Source: a virus. From it: 48,392 nucleotides of DNA. Position 1 is the first letter of the stretch, and each line of letters opens with the position of its first letter. Shown here piece by piece: positions 41,239 through 48,392 of this stretch. The notes under the pieces were generated by a model that was not told the DNA's origin, searched no databases, and saw only the letters and a list, made by a program, of their open reading frames with translations. Location: positions 1 through 48,392 of the IMG/VR virus record IMGVR_UViG_3300050343_000235; one strand, written 5' to 3'. A program made the position numbers and the translations under genes.

Positions 41239-42222
41239 ATGCCAAACGTAGAAGAAAATAAAACAGTTGATATCGATACATCTGGTCCGGGTGCGGAGAT
41301 AGAACTGCAAGAAGAAAAAGATGAATCAGTAGTTGATACTGGAGCATCAAGTGAAGAAAAAACGGAACAACCTTCCGAGGACAAAACGTTTGAAAACGAA
41401 CGTGAGACTAAACTAGAAGAGGCAACAGAGGATAAAAAAGAAGATGATAATGAGTTAGAACAATATTCTAAAGACGTTAAGAAAAGAATATCTAAACTTA
41501 CTCATAAATGGAGAGAAGCAGAGAGACAAAAAGACGAAGCCTTAGGTTATGCTGAAAAAATGATTTTAGCTAAAAGAAGCGCTGAAGATAAACTCTCGAA
41601 GCTTGAACCAGGATACTTGAAGTCTACAGAAGACAGTATTGTTTCTGGTGTTCAAGCAGCCCAAGCTAAACTTGCAGCAGCAAGAGAAGCAAATGATTTA
41701 GCAGCTGAAGCAGAAGCTTTAACCGCTATCTCTGAATTGGGTTATAAAAAAGCTAAACTTGAAGAGACGAAAGTCGCTCAAGAAGAGTACAACAAGAAAC
41801 AGGAATCAAAACCTGCTTCTGATATTAACTTAAATAGACAGCCAGCGGCACAGGGAACACCTGATCCAAAAGCTGAATCATGGGCTCAAAGTAACTCATG
41901 GTTTGGTCAGGATACAGCTATGACTTATACTGCTTTTGATCTACATAAAAAGTTAACGGAAGAAGAAGGGTTTGACCCATCAAGTGACGAATATTATGTT
42001 GAAATAGACAAGAGAATAAGACTTGAATTTCCCCATAAATTTGGTACAACAGAACCTACGGAAACGGCTAAGCCTGTCCAACAAGTTGCTTCGGCAAGGC
42101 GTACGACAAAATCTAGTCGCAAAACTGTAAGACTCACACCTTCACAGGTAGCAATTGCTAAAAAATTAGGTGTGCCACTTGAAGAATATGCGAAACAATT
42201 AAATATCACGAAGGAGGTATAA
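41239..42222 (+). CDS. Scaffolding protein
   Basis: 327 residues, intact. Very acidic N-terminus, then a long charged helical middle (VKKRISKLTHKWREAERQKD, EALGYAEKMILAKRSAEDKL, QAAQAKLAAAREANDLAAEA), QSNSWFGQDTAMTYTAFDLH, and a basic C-terminal helix (LTPSQVAIAKKLGVPLEEYA). Acidic-coiled-basic order directly upstream of the capsid genes is the classical scaffold layout; the basic C-terminus would bind coat protein. Confidence 0.82.
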   Translation: MPNVEENKTVDIDTSGPGAEIELQEEKDESVVDTGASSEEKTEQPSEDKTFENERETKLEEATEDKKEDDNELEQYSKDVKKRISKLTHKWREAERQKDEALGYAEKMILAKRSAEDKLSKLEPGYLKSTEDSIVSGVQAAQAKLAAAREANDLAAEAEALTAISELGYKKAKLEETKVAQEEYNKKQESKPASDINLNRQPAAQGTPDPKAESWAQSNSWFGQDTAMTYTAFDLHKKLTEEEGFDPSSDEYYVEIDKRIRLEFPHKFGTTEPTETAKPVQQVASARRTTKSSRKTVRLTPSQVAIAKKLGVPLEEYAKQLNITKEV

Positions 42223-42226
42223 GCAT

Positions 42227-42691
42227 ATGGAAAATAATAACGATAAAAGAACCTCACGTGCGAGTCAAACTAGAGAAAAAACTTCTCAGAAAAAAGTTTG
42301 GTCTCCACCATCATCTTTAGATGCACCCCCTGCGCCAACAGGTTTTAAACATAGATGGCTAAGAGCCGAATCTTTAGGATTCCAAGATACTAAGAATATT
42401 TCTGGGAGACTGAGATCTGGATACGAATTGGTTAGATCCGATGAATATCCTGATGGCGATTATCCTATTGTTGAAGACGGCAAATACAAGGGAGTGATCG
42501 GAGTTGGCGGCCTAGTGCTGGCTAGGGTACCGGAAGAGATCGCAAAACAGCGTAATGAATATTATGCTAGACAACATGAAGACAAGGTAAAAGCTGTCGA
42601 CAACGATCTTATGAAGGAGCAGCACCCCGACATGCCAATCAATATTGAGAGGCAGTCACGTGTAACCTTCGGTGGTACAAAGAAAAGTTAA
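42227..42691 (+). CDS. Conserved head-module protein between scaffold and capsid genes
   Basis: 154 residues: KKVWSPPSSLDAPPAPTGFK, HRWLRAESLGFQDTKNIS, GRLRSGYELVRSDEYPD, GLVLARVPEEIAKQRNEYYA and MPINIERQSRVTFGGTKK. The HRWLRAExxGxxDxxNxxxRxRxGYExVR pattern is conserved in many phages at this locus; structural role unknown. Ribosome binding site AAGGAGG upstream of the chosen ATG. Confidence 0.72.
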   Translation: MENNNDKRTSRASQTREKTSQKKVWSPPSSLDAPPAPTGFKHRWLRAESLGFQDTKNISGRLRSGYELVRSDEYPDGDYPIVEDGKYKGVIGVGGLVLARVPEEIAKQRNEYYARQHEDKVKAVDNDLMKEQHPDMPINIERQSRVTFGGTKKS

Positions 42692-42730
42692 TTTTTTAAC
42701 AATTCCTTAACCGCTGGATAAACTTAACCC

Positions 42731-42759
42731 GTGAGTGGAGGCCCGCAAGGGTAGCTCAC
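42731..42759 (+). promoter_or_regulatory. mRNA leader hairpin before capsid genes
   Basis: GTGAG (42731-42735) pairs with CTCAC (42755-42759); inside it CCC-GCAA-GGG forms a GNRA tetraloop stem. It stands 4 bases before the ribosome binding site AAGGAG of the gene at 42776. It could stabilise the capsid mRNA, be a processing site, or weakly end upstream transcripts; no T-run follows. Confidence 0.6.
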
Positions 42760-42775
42760 ATAAGGAGAAAATATA

Positions 42776-43303
42776 ATGGCAAATAAAGACGCAGCTTTCG
42801 GTTTGAGAGCAATCGGAAAAGTTGGCCAGAATAGAGACAACCAAGGTTTATCCGAATACGATATCGCAGCATCTGCATCAGCGATTTACCAAAATGACCC
42901 TGTCGAAATGGCAGCCACTGGTACAATCACTGTAGCGGCAGCAACAGATACCCTATTAGGATCACTTAATGGTGTTTTCTTTACTGATGCTAACACAAGC
43001 AAGCCTACATATGCTAATCACCTTAACGCATCTAACACTGCAACTGACATTGTTGGATTCGTATCTGATGACCCATATGAAAGGTTTGAAGTACAATCAG
43101 ACGGCGCAACTGCAGCAGCAGACGTCGGTCTAAACGCTGACATTGTATACGCAGCTGGTAGTTCACCAGATTATGTATCAAAAGTTGAGTTAGACTTTTC
43201 TGATCAAAAAACTGCAACAGCGCAATTAAGAATACTTGCAATATCTAATGACATTGAAAATAACGAAGCAGGTAATGGCAATATCAAGAGCACAACTAGT
43301 TAA
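42776..43303 (+). CDS. Capsid-associated (decoration-like) protein
   Basis: About 165-175 residues: MANKDAAFGLRAIGKVGQNR, DNQGLSEYDIAASASAIYQN, DPVEMAATGTITVAAATDTL, LGSLNGVFFTDANTSKPTYA, DIVGFVSDDPYERFEVQSDG, NADIVYAAGSSPDYVSKVEL. Beta-rich and strongly conserved beside the capsid gene in marine phages; decoration or head-stabilising role inferred. The ending is uncertain: the frame stops at 43303 inside the capsid gene, while TAA at 43273-43275 would make the usual TAATG overlap if an indel lies at about 43265. Confidence 0.68.
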   Translation: MANKDAAFGLRAIGKVGQNRDNQGLSEYDIAASASAIYQNDPVEMAATGTITVAAATDTLLGSLNGVFFTDANTSKPTYANHLNASNTATDIVGFVSDDPYERFEVQSDGATAAADVGLNADIVYAAGSSPDYVSKVELDFSDQKTATAQLRILAISNDIENNEAGNGNIKSTTS

Positions 43304-44229
43304 AGAACTAGAGCCAGGTTTGAATGCACTATTCGGTCTGGAATATAAACAATACGGCGAGCATGCTGAAATATTTGACACTGAATCATCAGACAGAGCT
43401 TTTGAAGAAGAAGTGATGTTATCTGGTTTCGCAAATGCAGCAAGTTAAAGCTGAAGGCCAAGTGGAGTTACTTTTGACAATGCTCAAGAAACTTTCACTG
43501 CTAGATACACTAACGAAACTGTTGCTCTTGCATTCGCAATAACTGAAGAAGCAATCGAAGACAACTTGTATGACAGACTTGCGTCTAGATATACAAAAGC
43601 TTTAGCTAGATCTATGGCGAATACTAAACAAGTTAAATCTGTTAATCCACTTAATCAATGCATTTACCAGGTAACTTTCACTTCAGGTGATGGTGACTTA
43701 AGGATTAACACTGCTCACCCAACAATCGCTGGAACTGTTTCTAATGAATTAGCTACAGCAGCTGACTTAATGAAACTTCATTAGAACAGTCGTTGATTGA
43801 CATTGCTGCAATGACTGATGAAAGAGGTCTAAAAATTGCGGCAAGAGGAGTTAAAAATGATTATTCCTTCTGAGCTCTTCAATTCACAGCTGAGAGACTT
43901 ATGAAGTCTCAAGGTAGAGTTGGAACAGCTGATAATGATTAACGCAATCAGAAATATGGGAATGATTCCTCAAGGTTATAGAGTAAACAATTTCTTAACT
44001 GCTGCGACAGATGCTTTCTACATTAAAACTGATGTGCCTAATGGTATGAAGTACTTCGAAAGATCACCTATCAAAACTTCTATGGAAGGTGACTTTGATA
44101 CTGGTAACGTAAGATACAAAGCTAGAGAAAGATACTGTATTTGGAGTTTCTGACTTTAGAGGTATCTTTGGTTCAAACGCAAGCGTAATCAATAATTTTA
44201 AAGGGGGACATAATTCGGCCCCTTTTTAA
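43275..44229 (+). CDS. Major capsid protein (about 6 frameshifts)
   Basis: About 310 residues read across frames: MAISRAQLVKELEPGLNALF, SDRAFEEEVMLSGFANAA, VTFDNAQETFTARYTNETVA, LAFAITEEAIEDNLYDRLAS, RYTKALARSMANTKQVK, TAHPTIAGTVSNELATAADL, LIDIAAMTDERGLKIAARG, INAIRNMGMIPQGYRVNNFL, FYIKTDVPNGMKYFERSPIK, TGNVRYKARERY and GVSDFRGIFGSNASV. HK97-fold capsid proteins of marine phages share this sequence. Indels near 43446, 43660, 43780, 43870, 43938 and 44140. The last codons enter the terminator hairpin, so the stop may be a few codons earlier. Confidence 0.85.
44200..44227 (+). terminator. Rho-independent terminator after capsid gene
   Basis: AAAGGGG (44200-44206), a 12-base loop, then CCCCTTT with a run of five T (44219-44227). 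A classical terminator at the end of the capsid gene; it fits strong capsid transcription ending here before the small gene at 44247. Confidence 0.8.
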
Positions 44230-44246
44230 ATATAAGGTAAAAAGTT

Positions 44247-44372
44247 ATGAAAAAATTCCTAGTAAATATATGGGCTTACGACTACCACGGAAAATTTGAA
44301 GTGGAGGCAGAAGACAATCCAACCTCATTGGAAAATGCAATCCTTGACAAACTAGGAGAAAATGAGTATTAG
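44247..44372 (+). CDS. Small hypothetical protein
   Basis: 41 residues, MKKFLVNIWAYDYHGKFEVE, AEDNPTSLENAILDKLGENE. A beta-hairpin then helix (FEVEAEDxxxALExAI) resembles tiny conserved phage proteins that sit downstream of the capsid gene. Ribosome binding site TAAGG. Stop overlaps a GTG start of the next frame. Confidence 0.58.
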   Translation: MKKFLVNIWAYDYHGKFEVEAEDNPTSLENAILDKLGENEY

Positions 44373-44431
44373 TGTGGGAAAGAACGGGAATGTTCGCCCA
44401 AATAAACAGAATAACCTATGAGGAGGTTATT

Positions 44432-44641
44432 ATGATACAAGACCTATACAAAGCAAAAAGGTCCTTGGAGTTGAAGTGGGAACAGGAGCATCTGGATAAT
44501 AACAGATATACTCTTGAAATGGTCAGAATTGATGACAAAGTTAAAGAAGTCATTACAAAGATCAAGCTGGAAGAAGCAGCTATTGCCCACAGACAGAATA
44601 GCGTTGAAGGCGCTGCTCCACAAGTTTCTGTAGCTACTTAA
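44432..44641 (+). CDS. Small coiled-coil protein
   Basis: 69 residues from ATG 44432, chosen for its strong ribosome binding site GAGGAGG: MIQDLYKAKRSLELKWEQEH, LDNNRYTLEMVRIDDKVKE, then Ala/Val-rich end. A GTG at 44372 would add 20 residues (MWERTGMFAQINRITYEEVI). Helical; function unknown. Confidence 0.6.
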   Translation: MIQDLYKAKRSLELKWEQEHLDNNRYTLEMVRIDDKVKEVITKIKLEEAAIAHRQNSVEGAAPQVSVAT

Positions 44642-44687
44642 TCAAAAGCTACATCGTTGGAAAAATCACTCCACATTACAGGCTCTC

Positions 44688-44716
44688 TTGCACTCTACTA
44701 AAAACTAGTATATAGT
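44688..44716 (+). promoter_or_regulatory. Candidate promoter for the tail-connector genes
   Basis: TTGCAC (44688-44693), 17 bases, TATAGT (44711-44716). It lies in the 165-base gap after the capsid cluster terminator and before the gene at 44809. That gap otherwise contains no gene. Confidence 0.5.
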
Positions 44717-44808
44717 TTCAGCACTATACATTAATTAATATGAATGCATAGACGCAGTATAGTCGACGGCCTAGAGACTATTGGAATATAACTAGGAGGA
44801 ATATAATC

Positions 44809-45278
44809 ATGGCAAATACTACATTTTCGGGACCAGTAAAAGCGGGAACGATTTCAAACACAACAGGTACAACACTTGGACTAACATTGCTAATGTTGGA
44901 CAAGTTGTAATGGCTCAATCAGTAAAAGTTGATATTATTGGTGCTTCACATTTAAATCAAGTTTGCGCAGTAGTTCCAGCAAATTCACAAATAGTAGACG
45001 TTATTCTTAACGTAACTACAGTGAATAATGATGGTGGTGCAGCAACTGTTTCAGTGGGAACAGTAGCAGATGCAGATGCATTTATAACTACAGTTAATGC
45101 TAAAGCTTTAGCAACTACTCACGGTACTTTAGATACAGAAGCAACTAATGTTGGTACAACTGACATACAAGTTCTTGCTGATTTTACAGGTGCTAATGGA
45201 GATGGTACAACTGGTGCAGCTACAGTTACTGTTATGTACATACAAAATAATTCTGTTCAAGACGCAGCAGACTTATAA
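44809..45278 (+). CDS. Structural beta-rich protein (frameshifted)
   Basis: About 156 residues: MANTTFSGPVKAGTISNTTG, then after an indel near 44880 IANVGQVVMAQSVKVDIIGA, SQIVDVILNVTTVNNDGGAA, TVSVGTVADADAFITTVNAK, TVTVMYIQNN. The N-terminus MANTTFSGPVxxGTIxxTTG is a well-known conserved start of marine phage virion proteins. Possibly a head-fibre or decoration protein. Ribosome binding site AGGAGGA; a hairpin follows. Confidence 0.68.
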
Positions 45279-45290
45279 TAAATAATTGAT

Positions 45291-45307
45291 GTGGGCTTCG
45301 GGCCCAC
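45291..45307 (+). terminator. UUCG-loop hairpin
   Basis: GTGGGC-TTCGG-GCCCAC, a short GC-rich stem with a CUUCGG-type loop, between the genes at 44809 and 45332. An AT-rich tract (TTAAATTTAA) follows, so it is a likely partial terminator or mRNA-stabilising end. Confidence 0.65.
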
Positions 45308-45331
45308 TTAAATTTAATAGGAGAAAATAAT

Positions 45332-45622
45332 ATGTCATCAGACCAAAAATTTACAACACTTACAGCTGACGGACAGGTAAAAACTTTTTCAGGAGGATCT
45401 ACTAATATTGGTCCTGCTAGAGTTACATACATTCAAGCTACAGGTATTACAAATATAAAACTTTATGATGCAGCAACTGCATCTGGAAATATTGTATTTG
45501 AATCTACTTTTGGAAGTGAAGGATTAGATATGTATATGCCTGGAAACGGAATTAGATTTGAAACTACTATCTATGCAGATGTAACTGGATCAGGATCTGT
45601 TACTATCGGATACACTGGCTAG
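45332..45622 (+). CDS. Small structural protein
   Basis: 96 residues, MSSDQKFTTLTADGQVKTFS, GGSTNIGPARVTYIQATGIT, NIVFESTFGSEGLDMYMPGN, GIRFETTIYADVTGSGSVTI. A short beta-sandwich with GIRFETxIYADVT, resembling small virion proteins found at this place in marine phages. Ribosome binding site TAGGAG. Intact. Confidence 0.65.
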   Translation: MSSDQKFTTLTADGQVKTFSGGSTNIGPARVTYIQATGITNIKLYDAATASGNIVFESTFGSEGLDMYMPGNGIRFETTIYADVTGSGSVTIGYTG

Positions 45623-45630
45623 GAGGCTAA

Positions 45631-46359
45631 ATGGCTAACACTACCTCAGGTACAACTACTTTTGATAAGACTTTTGCTATCGATGAAATAATAGAAGAAG
45701 CTTATGAAAGAATAGGTATGCAAGGTGTATCTGGAAATCAGTTACGACTTGCAAGACGTTCTTTAAATATAATGTTTCAAGAGTGGGGAAACAGAGGACT
45801 TCATTATTGGGAAGTTGCAAATAACTCATTTACATTAGTAGATGGTCAAGCTGAATATACTATGTTTAGATCTACAGCGGATGGAACTTCAAGTGCTACA
45901 GCAGTTTATGGTGTTGATGATGTGTTAGAAGCTGTATATAGAAATGCTTCTAATGTTGATTCACCTCTTACAAAAATTAATAGATCAACATATCAAGGTC
46001 TTTCAAATAAAACTTCTGAAGGAACACCTACACAATATTTTGTTCAAAGATTTATTGATAAAGTTACAGTAACTTTATATTTAACTCCAGGAAGTTCTCA
46101 AGCTGGACACACAGTTAATTATTATTACGTAAAAAGAATTCAAGATGCAGGAGGCTATACGAATGCAACTGATGTGCCTTATAGATTTGTACCTTGCATG
46201 GCATCTGGTTTAGCTTTTTATTTAGCACAAAAATTTAATCCACAATTAGTTCAGCAAATGAAATTGTTATATGAAGATGAACTAAATAGAGCTTTACAAG
46301 AAGATGGTTCTTCTTCAAGCTCATACATTACACCTAAAACTTATTACCCAGGAACTTAA
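45631..46359 (+). CDS. Head-to-tail adaptor, P22 gp4-like
   Basis: 242 residues, intact. The N-terminal helical domain DEIIEEAYERIGMQGVSGNQ, LRLARRSLNIMFQEWGNRGL, HYWEVANNSFTLVDGQAEY is the adaptor pattern (AxxxxG...A...LN.M..EW...G). Later AVYGVDDVLEAVYRNAS and VPCMASGLAFYLAQKFNP, LYEDELNRALQEDGSSS. In P22 this protein binds below the portal. Family assignment by pattern and position after the capsid gene. Confidence 0.68.
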   Translation: MANTTSGTTTFDKTFAIDEIIEEAYERIGMQGVSGNQLRLARRSLNIMFQEWGNRGLHYWEVANNSFTLVDGQAEYTMFRSTADGTSSATAVYGVDDVLEAVYRNASNVDSPLTKINRSTYQGLSNKTSEGTPTQYFVQRFIDKVTVTLYLTPGSSQAGHTVNYYYVKRIQDAGGYTNATDVPYRFVPCMASGLAFYLAQKFNPQLVQQMKLLYEDELNRALQEDGSSSSSYITPKTYYPGT

Positions 46360-47207
46360 TGACAGCGTTTTCAAAAGGTAAATACGCTCAGTTCATATCA
46401 GATAGATCAGGGCAAGCTTTTCCATATACAGAAATGGTTAGAGAATGGAATGGTGCAAGAGTTCATATTTCAGAATTTGAACCAAAGCAACCACAGTTAC
46501 AACCAAAACCTGTAGGAGCAGATGCTCAAGGTTTACCTCAAGCTAGACCTGCAAGAGTTGAACCTGCAACTACAATTATTGCACCAGAGAATTCTATATC
46601 AGCAACAAGTGGATCAGGAACCATGACTGTAACTATGGGACCAATAGTTAATTCTACTTTGGAAGCAAAAGTTGCAGACACTAATCCGTATCAAACCGGT
46701 GATGTAGTGAGAATATCAGATTTACAAAGTGATATAGGTGGTCTGACAGTAGATAATTTTCAAACAGAAACAACACTAGCTTCTAATATATCAGCATCAG
46801 CTACAACAATATCCTTAACAGACGCATCTAAATTTCCAACTAGTGGATACATTGTGATACAAAAAGTTTTAACATCTTCTGATACATCAGATCCTGTGCA
46901 AGTGGGAAACATTGCAGATGAAGTTATTCAATACACAGGCAAGAGTAGCAACGATTTAACTGGTTGTACTAGAGGGACTTCTGGTATAATATACGGCGTA
47001 AGACAGCCAACAACTACAGCTGGAACACATTCATCTGGTGCAAAAGTATTTGGATCATTTGTTGTAACCAGATTAACAAGAACTGTTGGTTCAGTTTCTT
47101 ACAGTTGTCAATTTACATTTAGCACTGTATCTAATGCAACAGCGACTGATTCAGGATCGGGTGGCACTACAATTACTACAGGTCCAATAAATATAAGACG
47201 AGGATAA
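46359..47207 (+). CDS. Tail-module structural protein
   Basis: 282 residues. A conserved N-terminus MTAFSKGKYAQFISDRSGQA, FPYTEMVREWNGARVHISEF is a short proline-rich connector seen in marine phages. The C-terminal half carries a bead-like module (ISLTDASKFPTSGYIVIQ, DEVIQYTGKSSNDLTGCTRG, GTHSSGAKVF) that is also present in the nozzle-like gene near 5020-5180. A tail component is inferred. TAATG overlap with the adaptor gene. Confidence 0.65.
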   Translation: MTAFSKGKYAQFISDRSGQAFPYTEMVREWNGARVHISEFEPKQPQLQPKPVGADAQGLPQARPARVEPATTIIAPENSISATSGSGTMTVTMGPIVNSTLEAKVADTNPYQTGDVVRISDLQSDIGGLTVDNFQTETTLASNISASATTISLTDASKFPTSGYIVIQKVLTSSDTSDPVQVGNIADEVIQYTGKSSNDLTGCTRGTSGIIYGVRQPTTTAGTHSSGAKVFGSFVVTRLTRTVGSVSYSCQFTFSTVSNATATDSGSGGTTITTGPINIRRG

Positions 47208-47208
47208 T

Positions 47209-47916
47209 ATGGCAGGATTTACATACGCAACATTAACAACAGCAATACAAAATTACACTGAAACGGATACAAACGTTTTAACTGCTACTATTACAGATCA
47301 ATTTATTGAAAACTCTGAACTTAGAATTTTAAGAGATGTACCATTAGATGCATATAAAAAACAATCTATTGGTAATTTAGTTACAGGACAAAATACAATC
47401 AACGTACCAGCTCAAACTTTATTTGTAAAAGGTGTACAAGTTTATGATTCAACTTCTGCTTCAACAGGTAATAATGTTTGGCTAGAGAAAAAAGATGAAT
47501 CTTATTTACAAGAATACCAACCATCTACAGAAACTTCAGCTAGAGCACAGCCAAAATACTATGCTATGTTTGGTGGAGCAACAGGTGTGTCAGATACTAC
47601 TTCAGGAAGATTATTCCTGGCGCCTGCACCAGATAGCACGTATGTATTTAAAATACATTATGAAGCTATTCCAACTGGATTATCGGGTTCAAATACTACA
47701 ACTTATGTAAGTCAATATTTTCCAAATGGCTTACTATATGCTTGCTTAGTAGAGGCATTTTCTTATTTAAAAGGTCCAACAGATATGTTGACATTATATG
47801 AAAATAAATATAAACAAGAGGTAGAGAAGTTCGCAGCAGAACAACTTGGTAGACGTAAAAGGGACGACTACACGGATGGTACAGTTCGTATTAAAGTTCC
47901 TTCACCGACACCTTAA
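47209..47916 (+). CDS. SU10-type adaptor-like protein
   Basis: 235 residues: TYATLTTAIQNYTETDTNVL, TDQFIENSELRILRDVPLDA, ASTGNNVWLEKKDESYLQEY, GRLFLAPAPDSTYVFKIHYE, FPNGLLYACLVEAFSYLKGP. Helical N-terminus, beta-rich centre (WLEKKDESYLQEY, PxYYAMFGG) and C-terminal helix match phage adaptor proteins of the SU10 type, which lie between portal and nozzle. Intact; ends just before the ribosome binding site of the last gene. Confidence 0.68.
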   Translation: MAGFTYATLTTAIQNYTETDTNVLTATITDQFIENSELRILRDVPLDAYKKQSIGNLVTGQNTINVPAQTLFVKGVQVYDSTSASTGNNVWLEKKDESYLQEYQPSTETSARAQPKYYAMFGGATGVSDTTSGRLFLAPAPDSTYVFKIHYEAIPTGLSGSNTTTYVSQYFPNGLLYACLVEAFSYLKGPTDMLTLYENKYKQEVEKFAAEQLGRRKRDDYTDGTVRIKVPSPTP

Positions 47917-47931
47917 TAGGAGAAAAAAATT

Positions 47932-48390
47932 ATGGCAATAACATCAGCAATATGTTCAAGTTTTAAACAAGAACTTTTAGAAGGAAAGCATGACTTTCAA
48001 ACATCAGGTTCTGGTGGTCATACTTTTAAAATAGCATTATTTACAAGTTCAGCATCTTTAGGTGCAGCAACAACTGACTATTCAACTTCAAACGAAATTT
48101 CAAATACATCTGGATCAGCATATTCTGCTGGTGGTAAAGCATTAACAAACACAGGAGTTGGTTTAACTTCAACAACTGCGTTTACAGATTTTTCTGATAT
48201 TTCATGGACATCAGCTTCATTCACTGCAAATGGTGCAATGATTTATAATACAACAACAAATGGTGGTTCAGGTACAACTGATGCTGTTTGTATTATAGCT
48301 TTTGGTTCTGATAAAACTGCAACTAACGGAACTTTTGAAATACAGTTTCCTGCAAACGATTCATCAAACGCAATCATAAGATTAGCATAA
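47932..48390 (+). CDS. Conserved marine-phage virion protein
   Basis: 152 residues: MAITSAICSSFKQELLEGKH, GHTFKIALFTSSASLGAATT, YSAGGKALTNTGVGLTSTTA, FTDFSDISWTSASFTANGAM, VCIIAFGSDKTATNGTFEIQ, FPANDSSNAIIRLA. A very widespread beta-rich structural protein of marine podovirus-like phages. Probably a tail or capsid fibre component. Ribosome binding site TAGGAG. Stop at 48388-48390; AAGG after it may serve the gene at position 8 if the genome is circular. Confidence 0.72.
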   Translation: MAITSAICSSFKQELLEGKHDFQTSGSGGHTFKIALFTSSASLGAATTDYSTSNEISNTSGSAYSAGGKALTNTGVGLTSTTAFTDFSDISWTSASFTANGAMIYNTTTNGGSGTTDAVCIIAFGSDKTATNGTFEIQFPANDSSNAIIRLA

Positions 48391-48392
48391 GG

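Noticed and set aside
1-48392. Lysogeny functions
   Set aside because: No integrase, excisionase, CI-like repressor or att-like tRNA remnant was found; the ribbon-helix-helix-like protein alone is not enough.

Overview
The window looks like the complete genome, cut open at an arbitrary point, of a low-GC marine tailed phage (Caudoviricetes) with a podovirus-like, P22/SU10-style virion. Evidence for closure: the last gene stops 2 bases before the end, and the end (AAGG) joined to the start (TAAAAATATG) makes a normal ribosome binding site for the first gene. Gene content (family-A DNA polymerase, AEP-type primase, DUF3310, several 2OG-Fe(II) oxygenases, GroES-like protein, DUF6321-type basic protein, large gp1-like portal) is typical of uncultured marine phages of oligotrophic bacteria. 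An AT-rich alphaproteobacterial host such as SAR11 is possible, but this is inference. I see no integrase, phage RNA polymerase, tRNA or rRNA.

Layout: (1) 1-12.2 kb, tail and internal-virion module: a small tail protein, a glycine-rich fibre, three 2OG-Fe(II) oxygenases, a nozzle-like protein, a Hint-domain protein, small structural proteins, a ~1,095-codon internal protein and an XhlA-like membrane protein. (2) 12.3-13.7 kb, a lone leftward SNF2-type helicase bounded by a hairpin. (3) 13.7-26.4 kb, replication and accessory module: AEP primase, UvrD-like helicase, DUF3310, DNA polymerase A, a chain of small overlapping genes with membrane, Cys-rich and M15 peptidase proteins, and a RecB/Cas4-like exonuclease. 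(4) 26.4-32.6 kb, packaging start plus accessory island: leftward small terminase, a VRR-NUC-like nuclease, a leftward Gp88-like gene, heptamer arrays, palindromes, a structured ~215-nt non-coding segment and small genes with repeated promoter/RBS cassettes. (5) 32.6-48.4 kb, head module: large terminase, portal, 3-TM holin, small basic proteins, GroES-like co-chaperonin, scaffold, major capsid protein and adaptor proteins, continuing across the junction into region 1.

Many genes are broken by single-base indels, often in homopolymers, while both frames keep good protein sequence. I read these as long-read sequencing or consensus errors and give whole-gene extents. They cluster strongly in the glycine-rich fibre, nozzle, DNA polymerase and capsid genes, while other stretches of several kb have none.

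The least explained structure is in 23.7-32.5 kb: 7-bp tandem repeat arrays that run into gene ends, GCGACA/TGTCGC palindromes directly before several arrays, helically phased GTTACA repeats that could be an origin or operator, a run of perfect hairpins suggesting an RNA, and three extended -10/AGCGAGG expression cassettes.
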